A stretch of 46,296 bases of DNA from an uncultured Clostridia bacterium. GTDB lineage: Bacteria; Bacillota; Clostridia; Peptostreptococcales; Anaerovoracaceae. Shown here piece after piece: positions 14,958-23,468 of the stretch (position 1 is the stretch's first letter; every line of letters begins with the position of its first letter). The translations under genes and the position numbers were made by a program. The stretch is taken from positions 1 through 46,296 of the forward strand of contig CALXBQ010000004.1 of assembly GCA_944386595.1 (NCBI GenBank), written 5' to 3'. The notes under the pieces were generated by a model. That model did not search any database. It was not told where the DNA came from and saw only the letters and a program-made list of their open reading frames with translations.

Positions 14958-16325
14958 ATGAGTAATAACAGTAACCCCTCCGGAGGCGGCGGCTTCAAAA
15001 AAGAAATCGGCGTTTTTGGCGGAATGAGCATCATCGGGGGAATTATGATCGGTTCAGGTATATTCTACCTGGGATCATACGTCCTCGAAAGAACAGAAAT
15101 GAGCATGGGACTTGCCCTCATATGCTGGATTGTAGGAGGACTTGTATCCATACTCGGAGGACTGTGCTTTGCTGAATTGGGAGCATGTGATCCGAAGGCA
15201 GGCGGAATGGTTGTCTATATGAACAGGGCATATCATCCGTCAGTGGGATATTCTTTCGGTTTCACGAGCTGGGTCATCAGCGGTTCAGGTTCCATTGCGG
15301 CCCTTGCAATCGCACTTCCGACGGCTCTTGCAGAGTTTTTCCATCTCGGCGATATGGGCATTAAAATCGTAGCAATTATCCTTATCATAGCCCTGACTGT
15401 ATATAACTGCTTCGGAATCAAACTCGGTACGATTTTACAGAACGTGTCCATGGTTGCAAAGCTTATTCCTATAGTTCTCATCATAGGAGCAGGCCTCATC
15501 CTTGGAAAGCAGAGCCCTGATCTTTCCCTTGTACCTGAAGGCACCGATCCGACGTTCGGAGGAATGATCGGAATGATTGCCTTTGCAACAGTTGCATCTC
15601 TCTGGGCATATGAAGGATGGACGAATCTTAATCCTGTTGCGGAAGAAATGAAAAATCCGGGAAGAGATCTTCCGAGAGCTCTTATACTCGGAATAGGCGC
15701 CATCATGGTAATTTACTTCCTTTTCAACTTTGCGATTTACAGGGTACTTCCTGAAGATGAGATTAATACCCTGATTGGAAACGGAGACATTTATCTCGGA
15801 ACCCATGCGGCAGATACACTCTTTGGGGGAGCAGGACAGGGCCTTATTCTTGCCACCCAGCTCATAGCAATATTCGGCTCCCTTAACGGCATGATTATAG
15901 CGTTCCCGCGCTACTACTACGATATGGCTGCCGAGAAGCACTTCTTCAAGAATCACGGGACGTTGAACAAGTTCGGAGTTCCTCAGGTAGCTCTCATCTC
16001 TCAGGCGGTAATTTCCTGCATTCTGGTCCTCATCAGAAGTCTGGATCAGCTCACTTCTCTTGTAGTATTTGCCGGAATGCTCTATAATGTACTGGTAATC
16101 GCCGCAGTAGTTGTTTACAGAAAGAAATTCCCTGATATGGAACGTCCGTATAAGGCATGGGGATATCCTGTAACCGTAGTGATAGCCATAGTACTGTTCT
16201 TTGCTCTTATGGTCAACACTCTGGTAGAGGATCCTGTCACGGCTGTTACCGGACTGGTGGTTCCTGTTGCGGGACTGGTTTGCTGGAAGATTTTCGATGT
16301 AAAATATAAGAAGGAAAATCAGTAA
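14958..16325 (+). CDS. APC superfamily amino acid permease
   Basis: A 455-residue membrane transporter with about 12 hydrophobic helices. The family signature is at the first helix (IGGIMIGSGIFYLGSYVL), with FAELGACDPKAGGMVVYMNRAY in the following loop and the broken-helix region ATVASLWAYEGWTNLNPVAEEMKNPGRDLP (helix 6 and loop, about 211-240). It exchanges or takes up amino acids; the specific substrate is not evident. AGGAGG precedes the ATG. It is followed by an N-acyl-D-amino-acid deacylase, so the substrate may be a D- or acylated amino acid (inference). A terminator-like hairpin separates the two genes. Confidence 0.9.
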   Translation: MSNNSNPSGGGGFKKEIGVFGGMSIIGGIMIGSGIFYLGSYVLERTEMSMGLALICWIVGGLVSILGGLCFAELGACDPKAGGMVVYMNRAYHPSVGYSFGFTSWVISGSGSIAALAIALPTALAEFFHLGDMGIKIVAIILIIALTVYNCFGIKLGTILQNVSMVAKLIPIVLIIGAGLILGKQSPDLSLVPEGTDPTFGGMIGMIAFATVASLWAYEGWTNLNPVAEEMKNPGRDLPRALILGIGAIMVIYFLFNFAIYRVLPEDEINTLIGNGDIYLGTHAADTLFGGAGQGLILATQLIAIFGSLNGMIIAFPRYYYDMAAEKHFFKNHGTLNKFGVPQVALISQAVISCILVLIRSLDQLTSLVVFAGMLYNVLVIAAVVVYRKKFPDMERPYKAWGYPVTVVIAIVLFFALMVNTLVEDPVTAVTGLVVPVAGLVCWKIFDVKYKKENQ

Positions 16326-16346
16326 GCCATAAGATTATGTTTCATG

Positions 16347-16386
16347 AAACCGGCGGAGGCATCTTAATGGTGCTTCGCCGGTTTTA
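16347..16386 (+). terminator. Stem-loop between permease and deacylase
   Basis: AAACCGGCG (16347-16355) pairs with CGCCGGTTT (16376-16384) and the stem continues inward with wobble pairs; TTTT follows. It lies 22 bases after the permease stop and would end or attenuate transcription into the deacylase. Confidence 0.75.
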
Positions 16387-16427
16387 AAATAAGGGGAGAC
16401 CGGCTTCAAATGAAAGGAGAAAGACAA

Positions 16428-18029
16428 ATGACACAGAAAGAAAGTCGCGGGTGCTGCGATGTTCTTATAAGAAACTGCCGCATAGTTGACGGTACGGCGG
16501 CGCCGTGGTACAGAGGCGATGTAGCCGTAAAGGACGGCTATATTATAAAAACAGGGAAGATTGATCCGGAGAGTTTTTCAGCCGCAAAGACAGTGGATGC
16601 CTGTGACTGTTATCTCGCTCCGGGATTTATCGATATACATTCGCACAGCGACACTACGCTGCTTAAATACAGACTTGCAGAAAGCAGAGTGCTTCAGGGC
16701 GTGACCACGGAAATCGGCGGAAACTGCGGCATGTCGTCAGCTCCTGTAAGTCCGGAATCTGATAAGAAGGCCGACCTTGAAGCTTACATGGGCGAAATGC
16801 CGTATAACTGGAATTCCCTCGGTGAGTTTCTGGACAGGATTGAGGAAGCCGCGCCCAGCGTCAATTTCGGAACGGCGGTAGGCCATGGCACACTGAGGAT
16901 TGCGGCTATGGGATTCGATAACAGAAAACCCGCCGTGGATGAGATGAATGTGATGAAGGATTTGCTTCGCCGTTCACTGCGCGACGGCGCTTTTGCAATG
17001 ACGACGGGCCTTATATATCCGCCGGGATGCTATGCGAAAACAGATGAACTGATAGAGCTCTCGAAGATTCTGCCGGAATACGGAGCCCTGTATATGACTC
17101 ACATGAGAGAGGAAGGCGCACATGTGGTGGACTCTGTCAGAGAAGCCATAGAAATCTGCAGACAATCCGGCGCCTCCCTTGAAATTTCCCATCATAAGGT
17201 GACTTATAAACCAGGATGGGGGAAATCGTGCCGGACTACTCTGACCATGATTGAGGAAGCCAGAAGAGAAGGGCTTGACGTAACGGCCGATCAGTACCCT
17301 TATCGTGCATCATCCACCACCATGGACAGCAATATTCCTCAGTGGGCTTTTGAAGGAGGAATGGAAGCACTTTTTGACAGACTTAAAGACCCGGAAACGA
17401 GAGCAAAACTGAGAGAAGAGAGCAACGCAGGTCACATCGGCAGATGGGGAGATATATATGTGGGATATGTCCTCAGCGAAAAGAACATGTGGACGGTAGG
17501 AAAGAGTATAGAAGAAATCGCGAAGACAAGAGGAGTGGACCCCGCAGACGCATGTTTCGACCTGGTTCTTGAAGAGCGGGGAAACGTGGACGAAATCAAT
17601 TTCGGAATGTGTGAAGAAGATATCGAATATATAATGAAAAGCCCATACGTTATGACCGGCTCCGACGGAAAATCGGTATCCTTCGATTATCCGGGAAGAC
17701 CTCATCCGAGATACTTTGGCACTTTCCCAAGGGTTATAAGTCATTACTGCAGAGACAGAGGTCTGTTCACTCTGGAGACGGCAATTCACAAGATGACAGG
17801 GATGCCGGCTGCAAAACTCGGAATAGAGGACAGAGGGCTGATAAAAGAAGGCATGCGGGCCGATCTGGTATTATTCGATTTCGACAAAATAACAGATACT
17901 CCTGATTTTGCCCGGCCGAAGCAGCCTTGTGAAGGCATAAAACAGGTTTACGTAAACGGTGTTCTTACGGCTGAAAACGGAAAACATACGGGAGCGGCGG
18001 CAGGTATGGTACTGAGAAAGGGACGGTAA
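16428..18029 (+). CDS. N-acyl-D-amino-acid deacylase (D-aminoacylase) family amidohydrolase
   Basis: A 533-residue amidohydrolase that removes acyl groups from N-acyl-D-amino acids. The metal site begins with GFIDIHSHSD (H71, H73), C100 in GGNCGMSS matches the bridging Cys of D-aminoacylases, the HH pair in LEISHHKVTYKPGWG gives another ligand, and D413 in MTGSDGKSV is the catalytic Asp. The N- and C-terminal parts form the small beta-sandwich (DVLIRNCRIVDG; ADLVLFDFDKI). AAAGGAG sets the start at 16428 rather than the ATG at 16410. Three bases separate it from the next gene, so they are co-transcribed. D-specificity is inferred from family. Confidence 0.9.
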   Translation: MTQKESRGCCDVLIRNCRIVDGTAAPWYRGDVAVKDGYIIKTGKIDPESFSAAKTVDACDCYLAPGFIDIHSHSDTTLLKYRLAESRVLQGVTTEIGGNCGMSSAPVSPESDKKADLEAYMGEMPYNWNSLGEFLDRIEEAAPSVNFGTAVGHGTLRIAAMGFDNRKPAVDEMNVMKDLLRRSLRDGAFAMTTGLIYPPGCYAKTDELIELSKILPEYGALYMTHMREEGAHVVDSVREAIEICRQSGASLEISHHKVTYKPGWGKSCRTTLTMIEEARREGLDVTADQYPYRASSTTMDSNIPQWAFEGGMEALFDRLKDPETRAKLREESNAGHIGRWGDIYVGYVLSEKNMWTVGKSIEEIAKTRGVDPADACFDLVLEERGNVDEINFGMCEEDIEYIMKSPYVMTGSDGKSVSFDYPGRPHPRYFGTFPRVISHYCRDRGLFTLETAIHKMTGMPAAKLGIEDRGLIKEGMRADLVLFDFDKITDTPDFARPKQPCEGIKQVYVNGVLTAENGKHTGAAAGMVLRKGR

Positions 18030-18032
18030 AAA

Positions 18033-18857
18033 ATGAACGCAGAGCTTAGAAATAAAATCCTGACCCGGCTGGAATCTATGGAAGGAAAAGTCGGTTTCTA
18101 TTTTAAAAATCTGGTGACGGGTGAAACGGTCGGATATAACGAAAAAGAGCAGTTTCTCCCTGCGAGTATAGTCAAAGTTCCTCTTCTGGCGGCAATGATG
18201 CTCATGAGGGAGAGGGGTGAAACTGATTTCCGGGAGCTTATTACCGTACCTAAGGAAGAGATGAGGCCCGGCTGCGGAGTCGTTCAGCATATGACGGGGG
18301 ATGAAAACGGCGCGGTGACGCTCGATATAAACACGCTGTACAGGTTTATGATAGTAATAAGCGATACTACGGCGACGAATGCGCTGTACAAGCATTACGG
18401 AAACGATAAGATAATAGAAACTCTGAAAGAGCTCGGTTTCAAAGGGACCCAGTTCAACAGGGCGTATTACGACAGCGTCAGAGAAGAGGCTGGAATTCAG
18501 AATTACTTCGTGCCGGAGGAGATGGGCGATATGTTCGAGAAGATGTATAACAGAACGCTCATAAGTAAAAAAGCTTCCGAAGATATGGAGAATATTCTTC
18601 TGCTTCAGCAGATAAATCATAAAATGGGAGGAAGAATGCCGGAAGGCTTTCCGATAGCCCATAAGACAGGCGAGGAAGAAGATAAGACCCACGACCTGGG
18701 AATTGTATACGTCAGGGAACCGTTCTTCGTCTGCTTCGCTTCATATGAAACGGATATCCCGGAATTTGAACAGTTCATAAGAGATACGACTTATGAGATA
18801 GCTGCAGACATAGATCCGGAGCTGAAACCGATGGAAGGGAAGAAGGGATTCTTTTAA
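18033..18857 (+). CDS. Class A beta-lactamase-fold serine hydrolase, cytoplasmic
   Basis: A 274-residue member of the beta-lactamase/transpeptidase fold. The three active-site elements are in order: S45-x-x-K48 in PASIVKVP, S110-D111-T112 (in place of the usual SDN), and K211-T212-G213. No clear match to the class A Glu166 omega loop was seen; PEEMGDMF at 161-168 is the nearest candidate. There is no signal peptide or lipobox, which is odd for a true beta-lactamase. With a D-aminoacylase three bases upstream and a permease beyond, an intracellular D-amino-acid peptidase or amidase is more likely than antibiotic resistance (inference). A weak ribosome site (GGGACGG) precedes the ATG. Confidence 0.85.
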   Translation: MNAELRNKILTRLESMEGKVGFYFKNLVTGETVGYNEKEQFLPASIVKVPLLAAMMLMRERGETDFRELITVPKEEMRPGCGVVQHMTGDENGAVTLDINTLYRFMIVISDTTATNALYKHYGNDKIIETLKELGFKGTQFNRAYYDSVREEAGIQNYFVPEEMGDMFEKMYNRTLISKKASEDMENILLLQQINHKMGGRMPEGFPIAHKTGEEEDKTHDLGIVYVREPFFVCFASYETDIPEFEQFIRDTTYEIAADIDPELKPMEGKKGFF

Positions 18858-18881
18858 ATCACGGTAATATGCGCGCATAGT

Positions 18882-18928
18882 AAAATCGCCTGCAACGCAG
18901 CTGCATAACTGCATTACAGGCGATTTTT
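18882..18928. terminator. Bidirectional terminator
   Basis: AAAATCGCCTG (18882-18892) pairs with CAGGCGATTTT (18917-18927), an inner GCAG/CTGC stem adds stability. It separates the serine hydrolase from the convergent htpG. Confidence 0.9.
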
Positions 18929-18940
18929 ATCGTGATTTTT

Positions 18941-20794
18941 CTATTTTCCGGTGATTATTCTGTTTATGTTCTCGCTGAACTGTGCCGGATCGTCTACGGT
19001 CATTCCGTTAAGGAGAAGAGCCTGGTCGTAAAGGAGCTGGGTGTAGAGCTTAACTCTTTCCTTTCCGGAATCGCCTTCGGTCAGGGCTTCTCTCATGACC
19101 TTTATCACATCGTGGTCCGGATTAAGTTCGAAGACTCTTTCGGCTTTGATCTGCTGATCTATAGGCATGGAGTTCAAAACCTTTTCCATTTCAAGGGACA
19201 GCCCGCCCTTTGCGGTAAGGCACGCTGCCGAGGACTTAAGCCTTGAGGAAAGCTTTACCTCCGTGACTCTTTCTCCGAGAACTTCCTTAATGTATTCCAG
19301 GAGATCTTTGTTTTCTTCCTCTGCCTTTTTCATTGCCTCTTTTTCCGCATCGGTTTCTTCTGCGGTCATATCTTCTGAAGCCACGGACTTAAAGAGCTTG
19401 TCGTTATAGTCCTGCATCATCTGAAGGGCGAACTCGTCGATTTCGTCCGTAAGGTACAGGATCTCATAGCCCTTTGCCTTTATAAACTCGGTCTGAGGGA
19501 GAATGTCAATCTTCTCATTGGATTCGCCGGCGGCGTAGTAGATGAACTTCTGATCATCTTTCATTCTTGAAACGTACTCGGCAAGGGTGACATCTTTCTT
19601 TTCCGTATTGGAATAGAAGAGGAGCAGGTCTTTGAGCACGTCCTTGTGAGCTCCGAAGTCGTCGTAAACGCCGTACTTCAGCTGACGACCGAAGGCGGAA
19701 TAGAACTTCTCGTATCCTTCTCTGTCCTCTTTAAGGAAGGTCTCCAGCTCGCGCTTTATCTTCTTTTCCAGATTTCTTGCAATATTCCTGAGCTGCCTGT
19801 CGTGCTGCAGGGTTTCCCTTGAGATATTAAGGGAAAGATCCTGAGAATCCACAAGGCCTTTGACGAAGTTAAAGTAGTCCGGAAGAAGCTCTCCGCACTT
19901 TTCCATTATCATTACACCGGAGGAGTAGAGCTGAAGGCCCTTTTCGTAATCCCGTGTGTAGTAGTCAAAAGGTGTGTGGGACGGAATGAAGAGAAGGGCG
20001 GTGTAGCTTGAAACGCCTTCGACTGCCGTCCTTATGACTCTTGCGGGATCCTCCCAGTCGCCGAACTTGCTCTTATAGTATTCGTTATAGTCCTCAGGCT
20101 TTACCTTTGACTTCTGCCTTTTCCAGATAGGCTCCATGGTGTTAAGGGTTTCGTCGCCCATCTTTATAGGGTAGCGGATGTAGTCGGAATACCTCTTTAT
20201 GAGATTCCTGATGGTGTAGTCCTCCAGGAAGTGAGAGTAGTCCTCACCTTCCGCGTCCTCCTTGATGTGGAGAATTATCTCGGTGCCGCTGTCTTCTTTA
20301 TCGCACTCCGTTACGGTATATCCGTCGGCGCCGGAGGATTCCCACTTCCACGCCTCGTCGCTTCCGTAGGCCTTTGACAGAACAGTTACCTTATCGGCTA
20401 CCATAAAGGCGGAGTAAAATCCTACGCCGAACTGACCGATTATGTCCACGGCTCTGTCCTCCTTAGTATCGCCGGAGTGCTCGGACTTGAAGGTCTGGCT
20501 GCCGCTTCTTGCGATGGTTCCAAGGTTGGATTCAAGCTCCTCCTTGGTCATTCCTATACCGTTATCGGTTACGGTGATGGTCCTTGCGTCCCTGTCCGGG
20601 GTAACGGTTATGACAAAGTCGTTTTTCTTTACGCCGGTGCCTCCGGAGGTCAGGTTCCTGTAGTAGAGCTTGTCGCAGGCATCGCTGGCGTTGCTTATTA
20701 TCTCTCTTAAGAATATTTCCTTATGTGTGTAGATTGAATTGATCATCAGGTCCAGAAGCTTTTTGGACTCTGCTTTAAACTGTTTTTTTGCCAT
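18941..20794 (-). CDS. htpG: Molecular chaperone HtpG (Hsp90)
   Basis: The 617-residue bacterial Hsp90, an ATP-dependent homodimeric chaperone. The N-terminal GHKL ATPase domain has [17 protein letters not shown] (about 24-40), DNGIGMT (about 79-85) and [11 protein letters not shown] (about 117-127). The middle domain contains [16 protein letters not shown] with the catalytic Arg, and the C-terminal dimerisation domain follows from about 500. Length is normal. GGGAGGC lies upstream of the ATG. A perfect CIRCE inverted repeat is located just before the gene, so HrcA should repress it. Confidence 0.97.
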   Translation of the reverse strand: MAKKQFKAESKKLLDLMINSIYTHKEIFLREIISNASDACDKLYYRNLTSGGTGVKKNDFVITVTPDRDARTITVTDNGIGMTKEELESNLGTIARSGSQTFKSEHSGDTKEDRAVDIIGQFGVGFYSAFMVADKVTVLSKAYGSDEAWKWESSGADGYTVTECDKEDSGTEIILHIKEDAEGEDYSHFLEDYTIRNLIKRYSDYIRYPIKMGDETLNTMEPIWKRQKSKVKPEDYNEYYKSKFGDWEDPARVIRTAVEGVSSYTALLFIPSHTPFDYYTRDYEKGLQLYSSGVMIMEKCGELLPDYFNFVKGLVDSQDLSLNISRETLQHDRQLRNIARNLEKKIKRELETFLKEDREGYEKFYSAFGRQLKYGVYDDFGAHKDVLKDLLLFYSNTEKKDVTLAEYVSRMKDDQKFIYYAAGESNEKIDILPQTEFIKAKGYEILYLTDEIDEFALQMMQDYNDKLFKSVASEDMTAEETDAEKEAMKKAEEENKDLLEYIKEVLGERVTEVKLSSRLKSSAACLTAKGGLSLEMEKVLNSMPIDQQIKAERVFELNPDHDVIKVMREALTEGDSGKERVKLYTQLLYDQALLLNGMTVDDPAQFSENINRIITGK

Positions 20795-20818
20795 TTTTAA
20801 ATTTCGCCTCCCAATCTG

Positions 20819-20845
20819 TTAGCACTCTTTGCAAATGAGTGCTAA
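20819..20845. promoter_or_regulatory. CIRCE operator (HrcA site)
   Basis: TTAGCACTC (20819-20827), 9 bases, GAGTGCTAA (20837-20845): a perfect match to the CIRCE consensus. It lies between the minus-strand promoter and the htpG start. Confidence 0.97.
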
Positions 20846-20858
20846 AACGTATAATATA

Positions 20859-20887
20859 AATTTAACACCTTTTGCCGGGATTGTAAA
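20859..20887 (-). promoter_or_regulatory. htpG promoter
   Basis: On the minus strand, TTTACA (complement of 20882-20887), 17 bases, TAAATT (complement of 20859-20864). Transcription would start near 20852, next to the CIRCE element. Confidence 0.6.
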
Positions 20888-20896
20888 GGCTTAATA

Positions 20897-20925
20897 TTGA
20901 TAACCTGTTAAAAAAATGTTAAATT
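20897..20925 (+). promoter_or_regulatory. Promoter of mnmM-xpt
   Basis: TTGATA at 20897-20902, 17 bases, TAAATT at 20920-20925. The leader is about 35 bases, too short for a purine riboswitch. Confidence 0.55.
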
Positions 20926-20967
20926 AGTACTTAGAGACTTGGAGATAAAACGAGAGGGTGAGGAAAG

Positions 20968-21558
20968 ATGAATTTAATAACGAAGAACACCGATACGGCC
21001 ATGTACATCACGTTGGCCTATGTGAACGAGGGAGATGTTGTAATCGACGCCACGTGCGGAAACGGATACGATACGGCGGCTCTGTCGGAGGCGGTAGGCG
21101 AGAGCGGTATGGTCATAGCCTTTGACATTCAGCAGAAGGCCATAGACAATACCAGGGCCCTTATTGAAAAGGACGACAGGAGGAACGTGGTCCTTGTGAA
21201 GAATTCCTTTGAGAATATGGGAGAGATCATAGGGAACTTTACGGGAAAGAGACCTGCCGCCGTTGTCTTTAACCTGGGTTATCTTCCTTACAGCGACAGA
21301 AAGATAACCACCACGGTGAAGGCGACAATGAAGGGAGTTGCAGACGCTCTTGAGCTTATCCGTCCGGACGGAATAGTCACAGTGACCATGTACCCGGGAC
21401 ACGATGAGGGAAGACGGGAAAAGCAGGCTTTGCTCGAGGCTGCAAGAAAGCTTCCCGCCGACAGGTACCATGCCGTTCACTCGGTGATGATAAACGGCGG
21501 AAGAAAGAGCAAAAAGAGTCCGCCGGAGCTGCTCTTCATAACGAAGAGGTACGACTGA
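20968..21558 (+). CDS. mnmM: tRNA 5-aminomethyl-2-thiouridine methyltransferase, MnmM/YtqB type
   Basis: A 196-residue class I SAM-dependent methyltransferase of the rRNA_methylase (PF06962) family. Its Bacillus member YtqB is now known as MnmM, which completes the wobble-uridine modification of some tRNAs. Motif I is DATCGNGYDTAALS (about 28-41), the acidic loop is AFDIQQKAI (about 51-59), and FNLGYLPYSDRKITT (about 91-105) is the family catalytic segment, with TMYPGHDEG further on. GAGGGTGAGG precedes the ATG. It is followed by xpt after 28 bases, so the two are probably transcribed together. Confidence 0.85.
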   Translation: MNLITKNTDTAMYITLAYVNEGDVVIDATCGNGYDTAALSEAVGESGMVIAFDIQQKAIDNTRALIEKDDRRNVVLVKNSFENMGEIIGNFTGKRPAAVVFNLGYLPYSDRKITTTVKATMKGVADALELIRPDGIVTVTMYPGHDEGRREKQALLEAARKLPADRYHAVHSVMINGGRKSKKSPPELLFITKRYD

Positions 21559-21586
21559 TACATGAATTGCAAGGAGAAGCCTGAGA

Positions 21587-22162
21587 ATGAATTTTTTAGA
21601 AGAACGGATTTTGAAGGACGGCAGCGTACTGCCCGGGAACGTGCTCAAGGTGGACAGGTTCCTGAACCACCAGGTTGACATAGGTCTGCTTAAGAAAATG
21701 GGAGAGGAATGGAAGAGACGCTTTGAAGGGACGGAGGTCAACAAGATTCTCACCATCGAGGCGTCGGGTATAGGCATAGCCTGCATAGCCGCCGAGTATT
21801 TTGACGTTCCCGTGGTCTTTGCAAAGAAGTCAAAGAGTATAAACATCGAAGGAGATGTATATATGGCGGAGGTTGAGTCCTTCACTCACAAAACCGTCAA
21901 CAGGGTAATAGTATCAAAGAGGTTTCTCGGGCCGGAGGATAAGGTTCTCATAATCGACGATTTTCTCGCCAACGGCTGCGCCCTTAAGGGCCTCATTCAG
22001 ATAACGGAGGAGGCCGGAGCGACAGTTTCGGGTATAGGGATCGCCATAGAAAAGGGCTTTCAGCAGGGAGGAAAGATGATAAGGGAAATGGGATACCGTC
22101 TCGAATCCCTTGCCATAGTAGAATCGATGGATCCAGAAAAGGGCGTATGCACGTTCAGATAG
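21587..22162 (+). CDS. xpt: Xanthine phosphoribosyltransferase
   Basis: A 191-residue purine salvage enzyme making XMP from xanthine and PRPP. The start [31 protein letters not shown] is characteristic of Xpt, and the PRPP-binding loop is [16 protein letters not shown] (about 124-139). Length matches the family. AGGAGAAG is upstream of the ATG. In bacilli xpt is often led by a guanine riboswitch; here only 28 bases separate it from the upstream gene and none is present. The final codons form the left arm of a long hairpin. Confidence 0.95.
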   Translation: MNFLEERILKDGSVLPGNVLKVDRFLNHQVDIGLLKKMGEEWKRRFEGTEVNKILTIEASGIGIACIAAEYFDVPVVFAKKSKSINIEGDVYMAEVESFTHKTVNRVIVSKRFLGPEDKVLIIDDFLANGCALKGLIQITEEAGATVSGIGIAIEKGFQQGGKMIREMGYRLESLAIVESMDPEKGVCTFR

Positions 22163-22175
22163 TGCATACGCCCTT
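22139..22175. terminator. Terminator that starts inside the xpt coding end
   Basis: Perfect 14-bp stem, AAGGGCGTATGCAC (22139-22152) with its complement at 22162-22175, 9-base loop. On the minus strand the stem is followed by TTTTC, so it fits the convergent amidohydrolase gene well; on the + strand it lacks a good T-tract. Confidence 0.75.
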
Positions 22176-22193
22176 CGGGCATTTAAGGCTGTA

Positions 22194-23351
22194 TTACGGA
22201 AGTTCCGTGAACAGGGCGTTGAACAGTTTAACGCCCTCTATTATTACGGAATCGTCGAAGTCGTAATCGTCGCTGTGGAGCGGGATCCCGCTTCCCGTCC
22301 CGACGAAGAAGAACACGCCCGGAAGCTGCTGCTCGAAAAAGGAGAAATCCTCGGCTATGAGGACGGGCCTTCTCAGCTCCACGTAGTTTAAATCCATGAG
22401 AGCAGGCTTTGCGTCTGCGTAGAGCTTCTCATCGTTTACCACCGCCGGGTGGCTTTTGCTCACGTCTATGGAGACCTTCACGCCGAAGGCTTCCTCTATT
22501 TCGGAGGCCAGCTTCTTCATGGCGAACACCAGGTGCTCCCACGTGTTATCGTAAAAGGTTCTCATGGTCCCCTCGAGACGGGCGAAAGGTGAAATGGCGT
22601 TTCTCACGTTGCCGCTTTCCATACGCCCGAACTTCAGAACAGACCTTTCTCTCACGTGGTGCTCCTTATACGAATATATGTCGCTGACAAAGCGGCAGGC
22701 GGCCGCAAGGGCGTCGCGGCCCTTCTGAGGCTCTCCGCAGTGGGCGCTGACACCTTCAAAGGTCACGTTTACGGCGGTGGACCTTGCCATCATAGGCCCC
22801 GGGCGGGAGGCAATCTCACCCTTTGCCATCATAGGCCAGAGGTGAAGACCGAATATGGCTTTCACGTTATACCTGTCGAAGATGTGGGTTCCGCATATCC
22901 TCAGCGCGCCGTCGATAGTCTCCTCGGCAGGCTGAAAGAGAAGAAGGGCATTGTACCCGGCCTTATAGCCTTCCTTTTTATATCTGTCGAGGATTTCTGC
23001 AAAGCCTATGAGCCCCGCCATGTGTCCGTCGTGACCGCAGGCGTGCATACAGCCCGGGTTTTTGGACGCGTACGGAAGGCCGGTCGCCTCCTCTATGGGG
23101 AGGGCGTCCATGTCCGCCCTGAATATAATCGTGCTTTCGCATCCGAAATCAAAGAATGCAAGGATTCCTGTGGTGACTATGTCGCTGAGCTCACAGTCAA
23201 AGGCGCTTAGCTTTTCCTTGACGTAGGCGCCGGTTTTGTATACGAGAAATCCCAGCTCCGGTATCTGATGAAGGTCCCGTCTGTACTTTATGACCTTTTC
23301 CGACAGAGCTTCGTAATCTACGGGTACTCCGGCGGACAATCCGTGTATCAT
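22194..23351 (-). CDS. M20 family metal-dependent amidohydrolase
   Basis: A 385-residue M20D-type enzyme of the N-acyl-L-amino-acid/hippurate/indole-acetyl-amino-acid hydrolase group. The N-terminal signature is RRDLHQIPELGF (about 24-35), metal ligands appear in MHACGHDGHMAG (about 101-112), the Glu pair in FQPAEET (about 139-145), and a dimerisation lid domain spans about 185-300. The end has GIPLHSDDYDFDD with the last ligand His. AGGAGGAAGG precedes the ATG. No signal peptide, hence cytoplasmic. The substrate is probably an N-acylated amino acid; it could feed amino acid fermentation. Confidence 0.9.
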   Translation of the reverse strand: MIHGLSAGVPVDYEALSEKVIKYRRDLHQIPELGFLVYKTGAYVKEKLSAFDCELSDIVTTGILAFFDFGCESTIIFRADMDALPIEEATGLPYASKNPGCMHACGHDGHMAGLIGFAEILDRYKKEGYKAGYNALLLFQPAEETIDGALRICGTHIFDRYNVKAIFGLHLWPMMAKGEIASRPGPMMARSTAVNVTFEGVSAHCGEPQKGRDALAAACRFVSDIYSYKEHHVRERSVLKFGRMESGNVRNAISPFARLEGTMRTFYDNTWEHLVFAMKKLASEIEEAFGVKVSIDVSKSHPAVVNDEKLYADAKPALMDLNYVELRRPVLIAEDFSFFEQQLPGVFFFVGTGSGIPLHSDDYDFDDSVIIEGVKLFNALFTELP

Positions 23352-23397
23352 CTTACCTTCCTCCTTCTGACCGCAAAAGATTTATCCGGTTACGTAT

Positions 23398-23426
23398 ATA
23401 TTAGAATATAAACGGTTTCACGTCAA
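23398..23426 (-). promoter_or_regulatory. Promoter of the M20 amidohydrolase
   Basis: Minus strand TTGACG (complement of 23421-23426), 17 bases, TAATAT (complement of 23398-23403). Confidence 0.7.
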
Positions 23427-23433
23427 TTTGTCT

Positions 23434-23462
23434 TTGCTTATGAAAGGGAATAATGTTACAAT
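23434..23462 (+). promoter_or_regulatory. Candidate promoter of the GH25 gene
   Basis: TTGCTT at 23434-23439, 17 bases, TACAAT at 23457-23462. The expected start of transcription, about 7 bases further, coincides with the ATG at 23469, so the mRNA may be leaderless. Confidence 0.45.
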
Positions 23463-23468
23463 GTTTTT

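Noticed and set aside
18033-18857. Antibiotic-resistance beta-lactamase
   Set aside because: No signal peptide, SDT instead of SDN, no recognisable omega-loop Glu, and operon context with a D-aminoacylase.
20846-20967. Purine riboswitch for xpt
   Set aside because: Transcript leader before mnmM is about 35 bases and the mnmM-xpt gap is 28 bases.
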